A stretch of DNA of 64,000 nucleotides from Croceicoccus bisphenolivorans (GTDB lineage Bacteria; Pseudomonadota; Alphaproteobacteria; Sphingomonadales; Sphingomonadaceae), in the NCBI RefSeq assembly GCF_001634625.1, contig NZ_LRSE01000006.1, positions 193,715-257,714 of the forward strand, in the 5' to 3' direction. Below, piece by piece: positions 20,004 through 29,204 of the stretch. The position numbers and the translations under genes are program-made. A model generated the notes under the pieces. It made no database searches. It saw nothing but the letters and a program-made list of their open reading frames with translations, and had not been told where the DNA came from. Position 1 is the stretch's first letter, and every line of letters begins with the position of its first letter.

Positions 20004-20927
20004 ATGAAGTTTCCGACCCTGCCCGCGCTCGCCCTTCCTGTCGCATTTTCCCTTTCGGCTACTGCCCATGCAGAACTGCCCGATGCTGTCGTCAAGATGA
20101 TCGAGGCCGCGGAAAGCACCGGCGATCCGAAGCAGGTTGCCGCTGTCCACGCCGCTGCGGCCAAGGCTTTTCCCGAAGAGGGAGCGGCAATTGCCGCGAT
20201 CAAGGCGGACTGGAACGAGCGCCTGACGCAGAAGCGCAAGGCGGAAGCCGCGCGCAAGGAAGAAGAAATCCGCACCGCCGGCCTGCTCGACCGTTGGGAA
20301 GGAAAGGGCGAGCTTGGCGCACTGCGCAGCACCGGCAACAGCAGCGATGTCGGCCTCACCGCTTCGCTGGCACTGGCGCGGATCGGGATCGACTGGCGCC
20401 ACAAGTTCAAGGCTCAGGCCGATTATCAGCGCACCGATGGCGAAACCACGCGTGAACGCTTTCTTGCCGCTTACGAACCCAGCATCGACATCGCCGACAG
20501 CGCCTTCGTTTATGGTCTTGCACAGGCCGAGCGCGACCGGGTTCAGGGCATCCGTTCGCGCTATTCGCTGTCAGGCGGCCTGGGCTATCGGGTTTTCGAC
20601 CGCGAAGACGTGAAGCTGGCGATCAAGGCAGGTCCTGCATGGCGCAGCAGCTCTCTGGTCGATGAAGAGGATGAACGCTATCTGGCAGGTTTGGGCGCTC
20701 TAGATCTCGACTGGAAGTTTGCGCGCAACATCACTTTCACACAGAACGCATCGGCCTTCGTCCAGAAGGAGAACAGCACGTTCACGAGCCTGACGGGGTT
20801 GCAGGCCGGCATCGGCGGGGGCTTTTCGGCGCGGCTGTCCTACTTGGTCGAGCATGAAACCAGCCCGCCCGACGATGCGGTGAAAACCGACACGCTTTCG
20901 CGCGTCACCCTGATTTACGACTTCTGA
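20004..20927 (+). CDS. DUF481 (YdiY-like) outer-membrane protein
   Basis: Exported protein of 307 residues with a signal peptide (MKFPTLPALALPVAFSLSATAHA). An Ala/Lys/Glu-rich helical segment (about 30-95) is followed by a C-terminal DUF481 domain of alternating beta strands (GELGALRSTGNSSDVGLTASLAL...), ending in the outer-membrane-style SRVTLIYDF. Likely a small beta-barrel or membrane-associated beta protein. Start set at MKFPTL, 18 nt after the permease stop, so it may be the third gene of the exporter operon. Role unknown. Confidence 0.82.
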   Translation: MKFPTLPALALPVAFSLSATAHAELPDAVVKMIEAAESTGDPKQVAAVHAAAAKAFPEEGAAIAAIKADWNERLTQKRKAEAARKEEEIRTAGLLDRWEGKGELGALRSTGNSSDVGLTASLALARIGIDWRHKFKAQADYQRTDGETTRERFLAAYEPSIDIADSAFVYGLAQAERDRVQGIRSRYSLSGGLGYRVFDREDVKLAIKAGPAWRSSSLVDEEDERYLAGLGALDLDWKFARNITFTQNASAFVQKENSTFTSLTGLQAGIGGGFSARLSYLVEHETSPPDDAVKTDTLSRVTLIYDF

Positions 20928-20941
20928 CTGCTACCGCCGGA

Positions 20942-21703
20942 TCAGGCGGGGAAGAACCAGTTGTAGAGCAGTTTTGCCGTCAGCAGCAGGCTGATTGTCA
21001 CGAGCAGCGGGCGGATCACTTTTGCGCCGTGCTTCACCGCGAAGCGCGATCCCAGCCACGATCCGGTCATCGATCCGCATGCCATCGCGATGCCAAGCAT
21101 CCAGATCACCTTGCCGCCCAGCGCGAAAACAAGCACGGCGGCAAGGTTCGTACACATGTTGAACAGCTTGGCATGGCCGGTGGCACTGGTCAGCCCTTCG
21201 CCGCGCAGGCCGACCAGAGAGGCCGCGAAAAAGCTGCCGGTGCCGGGGCCGAAAAACCCGTCGTAGAACCCGATGGAACCGGCCACGGGGGCATAGCCCT
21301 TGCGCGAGAGTACCTCGTGCGATTTGGAGTCATCCATGCGCGGCGAGAAGATCACATAGGCCGCAACGCCCATCAATAACAGCGGCACGACAAGGTTCAG
21401 CACCCGCACCGATATCTGCTGTACAAGCAGCGAACCGACCGCCGCGAAGGTAAATGCGATCAGCGCCAGCCACTTCTCCTTGCGCCATTCGACAAGCCCC
21501 GCGTGCGCATAGTTGCGGAACGCCATCGACGTTCCCGCCACCGACTGTACCTTGTTTGTGCCCAATGCCAGTTGCGGCGGCAGTCCGGCAAACAGCAGGG
21601 TCGGCATCATGACCAGTCCGCCGCCGCCGGCAACCGCATCCAGAAAGCCGGTGAAGACAGCGACAAGGGTGAGGGCGGCAATGACCCAGAGTTCGATTTC
21701 CAT
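20942..21703 (-). CDS. TSUP-family permease (TauE/SafE, sulfite/organosulfonate exporter-like)
   Basis: Membrane protein of 253 residues with about eight helices. Duplicated family motifs are [31 protein letters not shown]-type near residues 18-48 and [14 protein letters not shown] near 135-150. TSUP proteins move sulfite, sulfoacetate, sulfonates or other small anions; the substrate cannot be assigned. Start set at MEIELWV because the upstream in-frame stretch has no hydrophobic or ribosome-site support. Convergent with the DUF481 gene and divergent from tgt. Confidence 0.88.
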   Translation of the reverse strand: MEIELWVIAALTLVAVFTGFLDAVAGGGGLVMMPTLLFAGLPPQLALGTNKVQSVAGTSMAFRNYAHAGLVEWRKEKWLALIAFTFAAVGSLLVQQISVRVLNLVVPLLLMGVAAYVIFSPRMDDSKSHEVLSRKGYAPVAGSIGFYDGFFGPGTGSFFAASLVGLRGEGLTSATGHAKLFNMCTNLAAVLVFALGGKVIWMLGIAMACGSMTGSWLGSRFAVKHGAKVIRPLLVTISLLLTAKLLYNWFFPA

Positions 21704-21819
21704 GGCCACGCCATAGCGCCATTCTCGCAGCAGGTAAGCCGCTCTTTCAGCCTGCGTCGATGCTAAGCTGCCGAAGCACTGGCGCATGGCGTTGCGACCC
21801 GCTAGGGCGCGGGCCAGCC

Positions 21820-22947
21820 ATGACCCGTTTCCAGTTTTCCATCGCCGCACGCGACGGCAAGGCCCGCACCGGCACGATCTCGATGTTGCGCGGGGAAATC
21901 CGCACGCCCGCGTTCATGCCGGTGGGCACTGCAGCGACAGTGAAGGCCATGAAGGTGGAGGACGTGCGCAATACGGGTGCGGATATCATCCTTGGCAACA
22001 CATACCACCTGATGCTGCGTCCGGGAGCCGAACGCGTGGCGCGGCTTGGCGGATTGCACAAGTTCATGGGCTGGGATCGCCCGATCCTGACCGACAGCGG
22101 CGGCTATCAGGTGATGAGCCTGTCCGACCTTCGCAAGATTACCGAGGAAGGCGTGAGCTTCCGCAGCCATCTCGATGGTTCGAGACACATGCTGACGCCG
22201 GAACGCAGCATGGAGATCCAGCGACTGCTCGGTTCCGACATCGTTATGGCTTTCGACGAATGCCCGCGCGCGGACCAGCCCCGTGACGTGATTGCGCAGT
22301 CGATGGAAATGTCGATGCGCTGGGCGAAACGCAGCCGCGACGGTTTCGACAGCGGAGCGGAGCATGCGGCACGCTCTGCCCTGTTTGGCATCCAGCAGGG
22401 CGCTCTGGACGAGGAACTGCGCGGTATCTCTGCGCAGAAGCTGACCGAAATCGGCTTCGACGGCTATGCGATCGGCGGGCTTGCCGTGGGTGAGGGGCAG
22501 GAGGCGATGTTCGCCACGCTGGACTTCGCGCCGGGGCAGTTGCCGGACGACAGGCCGCGATACCTGATGGGTGTGGGCAAGCCCGACGATCTTGTCGGTG
22601 CGGTCGAACGCGGGGTCGACATGTTCGATTGCGTGTTACCCAGCCGTTCGGGCCGAAACGGGCAGGCGTTTACGTGGAACGGGCCACTGAACATTCGCAA
22701 TGCACGGTTCGCGGAAGATACCGATCCGCTGGACGATCGTTGCTCATGCCCGACATGCGGCAAGTATTCCCGCGCCTACCTGCACCATCTCGTGCGTGCG
22801 GGCGAGATTTTGGGCGCGATGCTGATGACGGAGCACAACCTCTCGTTCTACCAGCAGCTGATGCAGGGCATGCGCGATGCGATTGTGCAAGGGCGCTTCG
22901 CCGCTTTCGCAGCCGGCTTCCGGCGCGATTACAATTCCGGCAAATAG
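21820..22947 (+). CDS. tgt: Queuine tRNA-ribosyltransferase
   Basis: Exchanges guanine-34 for preQ1 in tRNAs with GUN anticodons, on the queuosine pathway. 375 residues. Motifs: [11 protein letters not shown] with a catalytic Asp, [45 protein letters not shown] with the nucleophilic Asp, and the zinc site [17 protein letters not shown]. Start at [13 protein letters not shown]. No other queuosine genes are in the window. Confidence 0.95.
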   Translation: MTRFQFSIAARDGKARTGTISMLRGEIRTPAFMPVGTAATVKAMKVEDVRNTGADIILGNTYHLMLRPGAERVARLGGLHKFMGWDRPILTDSGGYQVMSLSDLRKITEEGVSFRSHLDGSRHMLTPERSMEIQRLLGSDIVMAFDECPRADQPRDVIAQSMEMSMRWAKRSRDGFDSGAEHAARSALFGIQQGALDEELRGISAQKLTEIGFDGYAIGGLAVGEGQEAMFATLDFAPGQLPDDRPRYLMGVGKPDDLVGAVERGVDMFDCVLPSRSGRNGQAFTWNGPLNIRNARFAEDTDPLDDRCSCPTCGKYSRAYLHHLVRAGEILGAMLMTEHNLSFYQQLMQGMRDAIVQGRFAAFAAGFRRDYNSGK

Positions 22948-22950
22948 CGC

Positions 22951-23139
22951 TCAGGCCGCCAGCGGCCTGTCTCCATCAGGAGCGCCGCGCACCTGTAGCT
23001 GCGTATCGCGATACTTGTAGAACTCTCCGCTCGCCTTGTCGTAGTAGCCCGCACCGATCGCGCAGGCCTGCTTCATCGCCACGGCGAGATCGGGGTACCA
23101 CTTGCCTTTGTTTTTCGGGGTAATGAATCGGTATTGCAT
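22951..23139 (-). CDS. Small conserved hypothetical protein
   Basis: 62-residue soluble protein beginning MQYRFITPKNKGKWYPDLAVAMKQA, rich in aromatic and basic residues (GYYDKASGEFYKYRDTQLQVRG). No signal peptide, membrane segment or known motif that I recognise. Start chosen at the internal ATG; upstream in-frame residues look like non-coding shadow. It ends 3 nt from the convergent tgt stop. It could belong to small sphingomonad-specific families, but no function can be given. Confidence 0.62.
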   Translation of the reverse strand: MQYRFITPKNKGKWYPDLAVAMKQACAIGAGYYDKASGEFYKYRDTQLQVRGAPDGDRPLAA

Positions 23140-23218
23140 AGTGCCGGGATAATGCCCGAACCGGCCTCTCGGTTCCCGCCGCAACACTCTGATACGATTG
23201 AAAATTCGCCACCAACGA

Positions 23219-23244
23219 AAAAGGGCGGGAAGACCCGCCCTTTT
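23219..23244. terminator. Bidirectional terminator at the rpsD 3' end
   Basis: Perfect 11-bp stem AAAAGGGCGGG / CCCGCCCTTTT with a 4-nt loop. U runs exist on either strand. It terminates rpsD on the minus strand. Confidence 0.92.
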
Positions 23245-23272
23245 CCTTGATTTCGTGCGGTTTCCCGACCGG

Positions 23273-23887
23273 TCAGCGCGAGTAGAACTCGACGACCAGG
23301 TTCGGTTCCATGCGGACCGGATAGGGCACTTCGTCCAGCGTCGGAACGCGGGTGAAGGTCACCTTGTCGTTGCCGTCGGTCGAAACGTAGTCGGGGATCT
23401 CGCGCTCGGGCAGGCTCTGCGCTTCGATGATCAGCGCCATTTCCTTGGCCTTGGTGCCCAGGCTGATGACGTCGCCAACGCGGATGCGGCGCGACGGGAT
23501 GTTGCACTTCACGCCGTTCACGAGGATGTGCCCGTGGTTGACGATCTGGCGGGCCGAGAACACTGTCGGCGCGAACTTGGCGCGATAGACGACCATGTCG
23601 AGGCGCTGTTCCAGCAGACCGATGAGGTTCTGGCTGGTATCGCCCTTCATCTTCGATGCTTCGATGTAGGTGCGCTTGAACTGCTTCTCGGTCACGTCGC
23701 CGTAGTAGCCCTTGAGCTTCTGCTTGGCGCGCAGCTGCAGGCCATAGTCGCTCATCTTGCTCTTGCGGCGCTGGCCGTGCTGGCCGGGGCCGTAGGAACG
23801 CTTGTTGACCGGGCTGTTCGGGCGGCCCCAGATGTTCTCGCCCATGCGACGGTCAAGTTTATGCTTGGCGCTGGTGCGCTTCGTCAT
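23273..23887 (-). CDS. rpsD: 30S ribosomal protein S4
   Basis: Primary 16S rRNA-binding protein, 204 residues. It starts [21 protein letters not shown] and contains the S4 RNA-binding domain ([34 protein letters not shown], about residues 90-125). It is monocistronic, as is common in alphaproteobacteria. The minus-strand leader of about 100 nt before the ATG is GC-rich and contains several potential hairpins (for example CTGGC-AGAAG-GCCAG), where S4 autoregulation could act. Confidence 0.97.
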   Translation of the reverse strand: MTKRTSAKHKLDRRMGENIWGRPNSPVNKRSYGPGQHGQRRKSKMSDYGLQLRAKQKLKGYYGDVTEKQFKRTYIEASKMKGDTSQNLIGLLEQRLDMVVYRAKFAPTVFSARQIVNHGHILVNGVKCNIPSRRIRVGDVISLGTKAKEMALIIEAQSLPEREIPDYVSTDGNDKVTFTRVPTLDEVPYPVRMEPNLVVEFYSR

Positions 23888-24135
23888 CGTATGCTCCAAT
23901 ATGCTGTCCCCGCCACCACGGCAGGGCCCAAAGCCCGGCATCGCACCGACTGGCCTTCTGCCAGCCGCGGCCACCGCTTCACCGGGGTGCGGGACCTATC
24001 GGGCGCGAACCTGTAGCAGGCCCGTCCGACGTGGATGCGCGCGGTTAGGCGGAATGCGGGATGAAGTCAAGCAGGGCGGGTATTCGCGCAACCATGGCTC
24101 GACATCGGGCCCGATACGGTGCAGAGCCGCCGCCC

Positions 24136-24459
24136 ATGACTGACACGACAGATGCAACGATCAAACGGGCGCAAGATTGCGAAACAATGACCGAAGTGCG
24201 CGCCGGCGTCGATGCGACGGACAGGGCGCTGATGGAGCTTCTGTCGGTTCGTTTCGGCTATATGCGCGCCGCTGCCCGCATCAAACAAAGCCGCGATGCC
24301 GTTCGTGACGAGGATCGCAAGCAGGCTGTGATCGATGCGGCAAAGGCTGCGGCGCTGGAAAATGGAGTTCCGGTCGGGTTCGTGGCCCTTGCGTGGGAAG
24401 AGCTGGTCGAAACCTCGATCGCCTATGAACTGGAAGAGTGGGAGCGGCTGCGCGCCTGA
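24136..24459 (+). CDS. Chorismate mutase, AroQ class
   Basis: All-helical AroQ-type chorismate mutase (chorismate to prephenate, towards Phe/Tyr), 107 residues. The first long helix carries VDATDRALMELLSVRFGYMRAAARIKQSR, with the Arg and Lys residues that bind chorismate. The C-terminal helix AWEELVETSIAYELEEW supplies the remaining active-site residues, with Glu where E. coli has Gln88, as in other members. Stand-alone domain with no fused dehydratase. Start at MTDTTDATIK. Divergent from rpsD. Confidence 0.87.
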   Translation: MTDTTDATIKRAQDCETMTEVRAGVDATDRALMELLSVRFGYMRAAARIKQSRDAVRDEDRKQAVIDAAKAAALENGVPVGFVALAWEELVETSIAYELEEWERLRA

Positions 24460-24467
24460 TCTTCCGG

Positions 24468-25190
24468 TCAGTCCTTGTCTGACCGACCCAGTGCCGAAAG
24501 CACGCCGCGCATGGTGCGCACTTCCAGATGGTTCCAGCCCGGCTTGGTCAGCATGTTGCGCAAGGTGCGTTTGGTGGCCGCAGTCCGGCTTTCCGGGAAG
24601 AAGTAGCCCTTCGGCTCCAGCAGGGCTTCCATCTGGGCGATCATGCCGTCCAGTTCCACTTGCGGGGCAGGGGGCAGGATTTCCTCTTGCGTCGGTTGTT
24701 GCAGGCTCTCGCGGCTCGCGGCGGTCTTTGACCATTCGTAGGCCATGAGGATCACGGCCTGCGCCAGATTGAGCGAGCCGAATTCCGGATTGATCGGCAC
24801 GGTCACGATATTGCGCGCAACTGCCACGTCGTCGGTTTCCAGACCCGAACGTTCCGGCCCGAAAAGGATCGCGTGGCGGCCTTGTGCGGTGGTCATCTCC
24901 CGCGCGGCTTCCTCCGGGGTCAGGACCGGCTTGGTGACACCGCGCTTGCGTACGGTGGTCGCGTGGACGTGCTCGCAATCGGCGACCGCGTCCGCGACCG
25001 TTTCGAACACCTTGGCCTGTTCAAGCACGATGTCGGCGCCGCTGGCGGCGGGGCCTGCACTGGGGTTGGGCCAGCCGTCACGCGGGGAGACGAGGCGCAT
25101 TTCGGTGAGCCCGAAATTCAGCATCGCGCGCGCGGCCTTGCCGATATTTTCGCCCAATTGCGGGCGCACGAGGACGATCACGGGGTTCAC
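24468..25190 (-). CDS. trmJ: tRNA (cytidine/uridine-2'-O-)-methyltransferase TrmJ
   Basis: SPOUT-class methyltransferase for tRNA position 32, 240 residues. The three knot motifs are VRPQLGENIGKAARAMLNFG (residues 8-27), ILFGPERSGLETDDV (about 108-122) and IVTVPINPEFGSLNLAQAVILMAYEW (about 128-153). The C-terminal tail with TKRTLRNMLTKPGWNHLEVRTMRGVL is typical of TrmJ. GTG start. It is the last gene of the leftward rpiB-glyA-sORF-nrdR-trmJ run, 6 nt after nrdR. Confidence 0.94.
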   Translation of the reverse strand: MNPVIVLVRPQLGENIGKAARAMLNFGLTEMRLVSPRDGWPNPSAGPAASGADIVLEQAKVFETVADAVADCEHVHATTVRKRGVTKPVLTPEEAAREMTTAQGRHAILFGPERSGLETDDVAVARNIVTVPINPEFGSLNLAQAVILMAYEWSKTAASRESLQQPTQEEILPPAPQVELDGMIAQMEALLEPKGYFFPESRTAATKRTLRNMLTKPGWNHLEVRTMRGVLSALGRSDKD

Positions 25191-25196
25191 TCGGCG

Positions 25197-25658
25197 TCAG
25201 TCCTTGGCCGCGTCGCGCACGGTTTCGGCAAATTGCGCGAAGTCCTGTGCCTCGCTGAATTCGCGGTAGACGCTGGCGAAGCGGATATAGGCAACGGGAT
25301 CGAGTTGGCGCAGGCCTTCCATCACCATCTCGCCGATTTCGGCAGAGGCGATTTCGCTGTCGCCGCGCGTTTCGATCTGGCGCTGTACGCCCGACACCAG
25401 CCTATCGATCCGGTCCTGCTCGATCCCGCGCTTGCGGCAAGCGAGATTGACCGCATGCTCCAGCTTCAGCCGTTCGAACGGTTCGCGGCGCTCTCCGCTT
25501 TTCAACACGAAGATTTCGCGCAGCTGGATACGTTCGAACGTGGTGAAGCGCGCGCCGCAGCCTTCGCACTGGCGGCGGCGGCGGATGGCCGAAGCATCCT
25601 CGGCGGGGCGCGAGTCCTTTACCTGGCTCGAATCATGGGCGCAGAAGGGACAGCGCAA
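25197..25658 (-). CDS. nrdR: Transcriptional repressor NrdR
   Basis: Zinc-finger/ATP-cone regulator of ribonucleotide reductase genes, 153 residues with the start proposed here. The zinc ribbon is [17 protein letters not shown]...[15 protein letters not shown] (four Cys). The ATP-cone domain follows ([17 protein letters not shown]...). NrdR proteins begin Met-Arg-Cys-Pro; the codon at that position here is TTG, preceded by GAGAGAG, so a TTG start is chosen over a 17-residue extension. It sits between a small membrane protein gene and trmJ with gaps of 6-10 nt. Neighbouring glyA-nrdR order is common. Confidence 0.93.
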   Translation of the reverse strand: MRCPFCAHDSSQVKDSRPAEDASAIRRRRQCEGCGARFTTFERIQLREIFVLKSGERREPFERLKLEHAVNLACRKRGIEQDRIDRLVSGVQRQIETRGDSEIASAEIGEMVMEGLRQLDPVAYIRFASVYREFSEAQDFAQFAETVRDAAKD

Positions 25659-25668
25659 ATCGTCTCTC

Positions 25669-25830
25669 TCAGATCTTTCCCTTGGCCTTTGCGTAGCCAA
25701 GTCCGCCACCCACGGCTGCCCCGATCAGCGGGCCGACAAAGGGGACGGGGATCGCGATCAGCGCACCGATTGCGCCCCATTTGAGGGCGGTCTTCGTCTC
25801 TGGCGACATCTGGCTGCCGTTTTCGGCCAT
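25669..25830 (-). CDS. Small glycine-zipper membrane protein
   Basis: 53-residue protein beginning [20 protein letters not shown]. Two short hydrophobic stretches ([28 protein letters not shown]) are rich in Gly and Ala at small-residue spacing, typical of glycine-zipper membrane peptides. The Shine-Dalgarno AAGGAGTT is excellent. It lies 10 nt after glyA and 10 nt before nrdR, so it is a true operon member. Function unknown. Confidence 0.8.
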   Translation of the reverse strand: MAENGSQMSPETKTALKWGAIGALIAIPVPFVGPLIGAAVGGGLGYAKAKGKI

Positions 25831-25840
25831 GTAGAACTCC

Positions 25841-27136
25841 TTAGCTGTAGATCGGGAATCGATCGCACAGCTCTTCGACGCGCTGGCGCACGTTCTGTTC
25901 CACTTGCGCGTCACCTTCCTCGCCGCAGCGGGCGAGACCGTCGAGAACGTCGGCGACCATGTGGCCGATTGCGCGGAACTCTTCGACGCCGAAACCGCGG
26001 GTCGTGCCGGCGGGCGAACCCACGCGGATGCCGCTCGTCTTCGTCGGCGGCAGCGGGTCGTTCGGGATGCCGTTCTTGTTGCAGGTGATGCCCGCACGCT
26101 CCAGCGCCTCGTCAGCGTCCTTGCCGGTAACGCCCAGCGGGGTGAGGTCGATCAGCGCGAGGTGGGTGTCGGTGCCGCCCGAAACGATCTCCGCCCCGCG
26201 CTCTTTCAGCGTCGCGGCGAGGACCTGTGCGTTCTCGACGACCTTCCGGGCGTAGTCCTTGAACTCGGGACGCAGCGCTTCACCGAAGGCCACGGCCTTG
26301 GCAGCGATGACATGCATCAGCGGGCCGCCCTGAAGCCCGGGGAAGACGGCCGAGTTGATCTTCTTGGCCAGCGCCTCGTCGTTTGTAAGGATCATGCCTG
26401 CACGCGGGCCACGCAGCGTCTTGTGCGTCGTCGTCGTCGCGATGTGGGCGTGCGGGAAGGGCGAGGGGTGGACGCCAGCGGCGACAAGCCCTGCGAAGTG
26501 CGCCATGTCGACGTGCAGCAGCGCGCCGACGGAATCGGCAATCGCGCGCATGCGGGCAAAGTCGATGATGCGCGGATAGGCGCTGCCGCCCGCGATGATC
26601 AGCTTGGGCTGATGCTCCTTGGCCAGCGCCTCGACCGCGTCATAGTCGATGAGGTGCGTGTCGGGCGTAACACCGTACTGCACGGCGTTGAACCACTTGC
26701 CCGAAAGCGCAGGGCGAGCACCGTGGGTGAGGTGGCCGCCTGCATCGAGGCTCATGCCCATGATCGTGTCGCCGGGCTTAACCGTGGCGAGCAGAACCGC
26801 GCCGTTGGCCTGCGCGCCCGAGTGCGGCTGCACGTTGGCGAACCCGCAATCGAACAACTGCTTCGCACGCTCGATCGCCAGCGTCTCGACTGCGTCCGAG
26901 GGAGCGCAGCCCTGATAATAGCGCTTGCCGGGATAGCCTTCGGCGTACTTGTTGGTCAGTACCGAACCCTGCGCTTCCAGCACCGCCTTGGAGACGATGT
27001 TTTCCGAAGCGATCAGTTCGATCTGCTTGCGTTCACGCGTCATTTCGGCGTCGATCGCCTTTGCGATGGCCGGATCGGTCGCGGCCAGATCGTCGGTGAA
27101 GAAGCCGGGGGCGCGGATGATGGTTTCGGTGGTCAT
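25841..27136 (-). CDS. glyA: Serine hydroxymethyltransferase
   Basis: PLP enzyme making glycine and methylene-THF from serine; 431 residues. The PLP Lys is in [14 protein letters not shown] (about residue 240). Other family blocks are [27 protein letters not shown] and [21 protein letters not shown]. The N terminus [28 protein letters not shown] fits alphaproteobacterial enzymes. Part of the rpiB-glyA-sORF-nrdR-trmJ operon. Confidence 0.97.
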   Translation of the reverse strand: MTTETIIRAPGFFTDDLAATDPAIAKAIDAEMTRERKQIELIASENIVSKAVLEAQGSVLTNKYAEGYPGKRYYQGCAPSDAVETLAIERAKQLFDCGFANVQPHSGAQANGAVLLATVKPGDTIMGMSLDAGGHLTHGARPALSGKWFNAVQYGVTPDTHLIDYDAVEALAKEHQPKLIIAGGSAYPRIIDFARMRAIADSVGALLHVDMAHFAGLVAAGVHPSPFPHAHIATTTTHKTLRGPRAGMILTNDEALAKKINSAVFPGLQGGPLMHVIAAKAVAFGEALRPEFKDYARKVVENAQVLAATLKERGAEIVSGGTDTHLALIDLTPLGVTGKDADEALERAGITCNKNGIPNDPLPPTKTSGIRVGSPAGTTRGFGVEEFRAIGHMVADVLDGLARCGEEGDAQVEQNVRQRVEELCDRFPIYS

Positions 27137-27148
27137 GATCGGGCCTTC

Positions 27149-27178
27149 GCTAAAGGGAGGGGCGCTAAAGGGAGGGGG
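27149..27178. repeat. Tandem 15-nt duplication in the rpiB-glyA gap
   Basis: GCTAAAGGGAGGGGC at 27149-27163 is repeated as GCTAAAGGGAGGGGG at 27164-27178, one difference. It fills most of the 45-nt spacer between rpiB and glyA and lies upstream of the glyA start. Read on the minus strand it is C-rich and holds no ribosome site. Probably a recent slippage duplication. Confidence 0.75.
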
Positions 27179-27181
27179 CTC

Positions 27182-27631
27182 TCAGCAAGCGGGGTTGGAA
27201 AGCTTGTCGACGCGGGCGGCGTGGCGGCCTCCGCCGAACTCGGTCGATAGGAATGCGTCGAGGCAGGCCTTGGCCATGTCGATGCCGGTCAGCCGCGCGC
27301 CCATGGCGATGACGTTCGCGTCGTTGTGTTCGCGGGCAAGCGCTGCCGAAAGCGGTTCCGATACCAGCGCGGCGCGGCATTTCGGATCGCGGTTCACGGC
27401 GATGGAAATGCCGATGCCCGATCCGCACAGCGCGACGCCGTATTCCACCGTGCCGTCCGCGACGACCGAAGCGAGTTTGTAACCATAGTCGGGATAATCG
27501 ACCCGGTCGGCCGTTTCAGGGCCGAGATCCGCGACTTCATGGCCCTGATCGATCAGGTATTCGCGAAGTTCCGCCTTCAGGTCGACGGCGGCGTGATCGG
27601 AAGCGATGGCAATCTTCATGTGCGCGCCCAT
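27182..27631 (-). CDS. rpiB: Ribose-5-phosphate isomerase B
   Basis: Interconverts ribose-5-P and ribulose-5-P in the pentose phosphate pathway; 149 residues. Motifs: KIAIASDHAAVDLK, DYPDYGYKLA, the active-site Cys in GVALCGSGIGISIAVNR, and EHNDANVIAMGARLTG. The start at 27631 (MGAHMKIAIAS) is preceded by AAGAGGC; the ATG at 27619 is the alternative. First gene of the glyA-nrdR operon. Confidence 0.94.
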   Translation of the reverse strand: MGAHMKIAIASDHAAVDLKAELREYLIDQGHEVADLGPETADRVDYPDYGYKLASVVADGTVEYGVALCGSGIGISIAVNRDPKCRAALVSEPLSAALAREHNDANVIAMGARLTGIDMAKACLDAFLSTEFGGGRHAARVDKLSNPAC

Positions 27632-27795
27632 AATGCCTCTTTTCCGGCACTGCCACACCTAAATCCCCCGTTAGATGCGAAATACCGGGTTCTGGCGTTC
27701 GGGCGGGCAACGATTGTCAATTCGCAGATCAGACGCTAGTGGCCGCGCCACTTCAGTCGCCGTATCGTATAGCGGAGCAGAGGATCGGAAACTGC

Positions 27796-29103
27796 GTGCT
27801 TGAAGAACGGGTTTTGATTGCCGGAGGTGGCATTGGCGGCTTGGTCCAGGCGCTGACCCTGCACCAGATCGGCGTGCCCTGCCTTGTTCTGGAAGGCGTC
27901 AGGGATATCAAGCCGCTGGGCGTGGGCATCAACTTGCAGCCGAACGCAGTGCGCGAACTCGAAGACCTCGGCATCGGCGAGGCAGAGCTTGACGCAGTGG
28001 GCATTCCCGCGCGCGAATGGGCGCTGGTCGGACTGAACGGGCGCGAGGTCTATTCTGAGCCGCGCGGCAAATTCGCAGGGTACGATTGGCATCAATATGC
28101 CGTCCACCGCGGTCGGTTCCACATGATGCTTTATCGTACGGTTCTCGACCGGCTTGGCCCCGAATCGGTTCTGCTGGGGCACCGGGTTACCGGATACACC
28201 AAGCGGGATGACGGCACGGTCAGCGTGACTGTCCAGACAGCGGAGGGCGAGCGCAAGGAAATTGGTGGCTCGCTGTTGATTGGTGCGGATGGCATCCATT
28301 CGGCGATCCGGGCGCAGATGCATCCCGATCAGGCGCCTATCCGCTGGGGCGGGACGATCATGTGGCGCGGAACGGCGCGTGCGGTGCCGATCCGGACGGG
28401 ATCGTCGTTCGTCGGCCTCGGCACCGATCGTCACCGCGTGGTCCTCTATCCGATTTCCGCCCCTGACGAGGACGGGTTGGCCGACATCAACTGGATCGCC
28501 GAACAGACGTTCGACACAGACCATGACTGGCAGAAGTCCGGCTGGTTCCGCGAAGCCCGGCTTGAGGACTTTGCAGACCAGTTTTCCGGCTTCGTCTACG
28601 ATTGGCTCGATCTGCCCGACCTCTTGCGCAAGAGCGAGGTCGTTTACGAGAACCCGATGATCGATCGCGATCCGATCCCGACATGGGTTGACGGGCCGGT
28701 TGCGCTGATGGGCGATGCCGCGCATCCGATGTACCCCACGGGATCGAACGGGGCGTCGCAGGCGATCATGGATGCGCGGGCTATCGGGGCGTTGATGCTG
28801 AAACATGGCGTCACGACACAGAGCCTGCGCGCATATGACGACGCCTATTGCGATGCCATCGGCAAGGTTGCGTTGCGCAATCGCGGGGCAGGGCCATTCG
28901 GCCTGTTGCGCATTGTAGAGGATCGTTGCGAAGGCATCTTCGAGAATATCGACGATGTGATTTCGCAGGAAGAACGGCAGCAGTTCATGCTGGCCTACCA
29001 GAAGGCTGCTGGATTTGCGAAGGACCAGCTGAACGGCTCGCCCCATACCATCGCGCCGGGCGTGCAGGTGGCGGAGGCGAAAGTGCCCGGTTCCTGCGTC
29101 TGA
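27796..29103 (+). CDS. FAD-dependent monooxygenase (PhzS/salicylate hydroxylase-like)
   Basis: Class A flavoprotein monooxygenase, about 435 residues. The FAD-binding Rossmann motif is VLIAGGGIGGLVQALTLHQ near the N terminus. The DG-type motif LLIGADGIHSAIR is near 165, and the second FAD motif GPVALMGDAAHPMYPTGSNGASQAIMDARA near 300. Such enzymes hydroxylate aromatic or heteroaromatic acids using NAD(P)H. Start placed at GTG (VLEERVLIAGG) after AGAGGATCGG; an in-frame GTG at 27739 would add 19 residues unlike the family. No pathway partners adjoin, so the substrate is unknown. Confidence 0.88.
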   Translation: MLEERVLIAGGGIGGLVQALTLHQIGVPCLVLEGVRDIKPLGVGINLQPNAVRELEDLGIGEAELDAVGIPAREWALVGLNGREVYSEPRGKFAGYDWHQYAVHRGRFHMMLYRTVLDRLGPESVLLGHRVTGYTKRDDGTVSVTVQTAEGERKEIGGSLLIGADGIHSAIRAQMHPDQAPIRWGGTIMWRGTARAVPIRTGSSFVGLGTDRHRVVLYPISAPDEDGLADINWIAEQTFDTDHDWQKSGWFREARLEDFADQFSGFVYDWLDLPDLLRKSEVVYENPMIDRDPIPTWVDGPVALMGDAAHPMYPTGSNGASQAIMDARAIGALMLKHGVTTQSLRAYDDAYCDAIGKVALRNRGAGPFGLLRIVEDRCEGIFENIDDVISQEERQQFMLAYQKAAGFAKDQLNGSPHTIAPGVQVAEAKVPGSCV

Positions 29104-29171
29104 TCACCGGCTAACGCCTGCGTTGGACGTTGGTTAGCAGATCGACTGTTCCGGCCGAACCGCTCAAACAA

Positions 29172-29199
29172 AAAACCCCGCCGTAACTGGCGGGGTTTT
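29172..29199. terminator. Bidirectional terminator between monooxygenase and rpoD
   Basis: Perfect 11-bp stem AAAACCCCGCC / GGCGGGGTTTT with a 6-nt loop and T/A runs on both sides. It serves the flavin monooxygenase (plus) and rpoD (minus) as convergent transcripts. Confidence 0.93.
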
Positions 29200-29204
29200 T
29201 CGTC

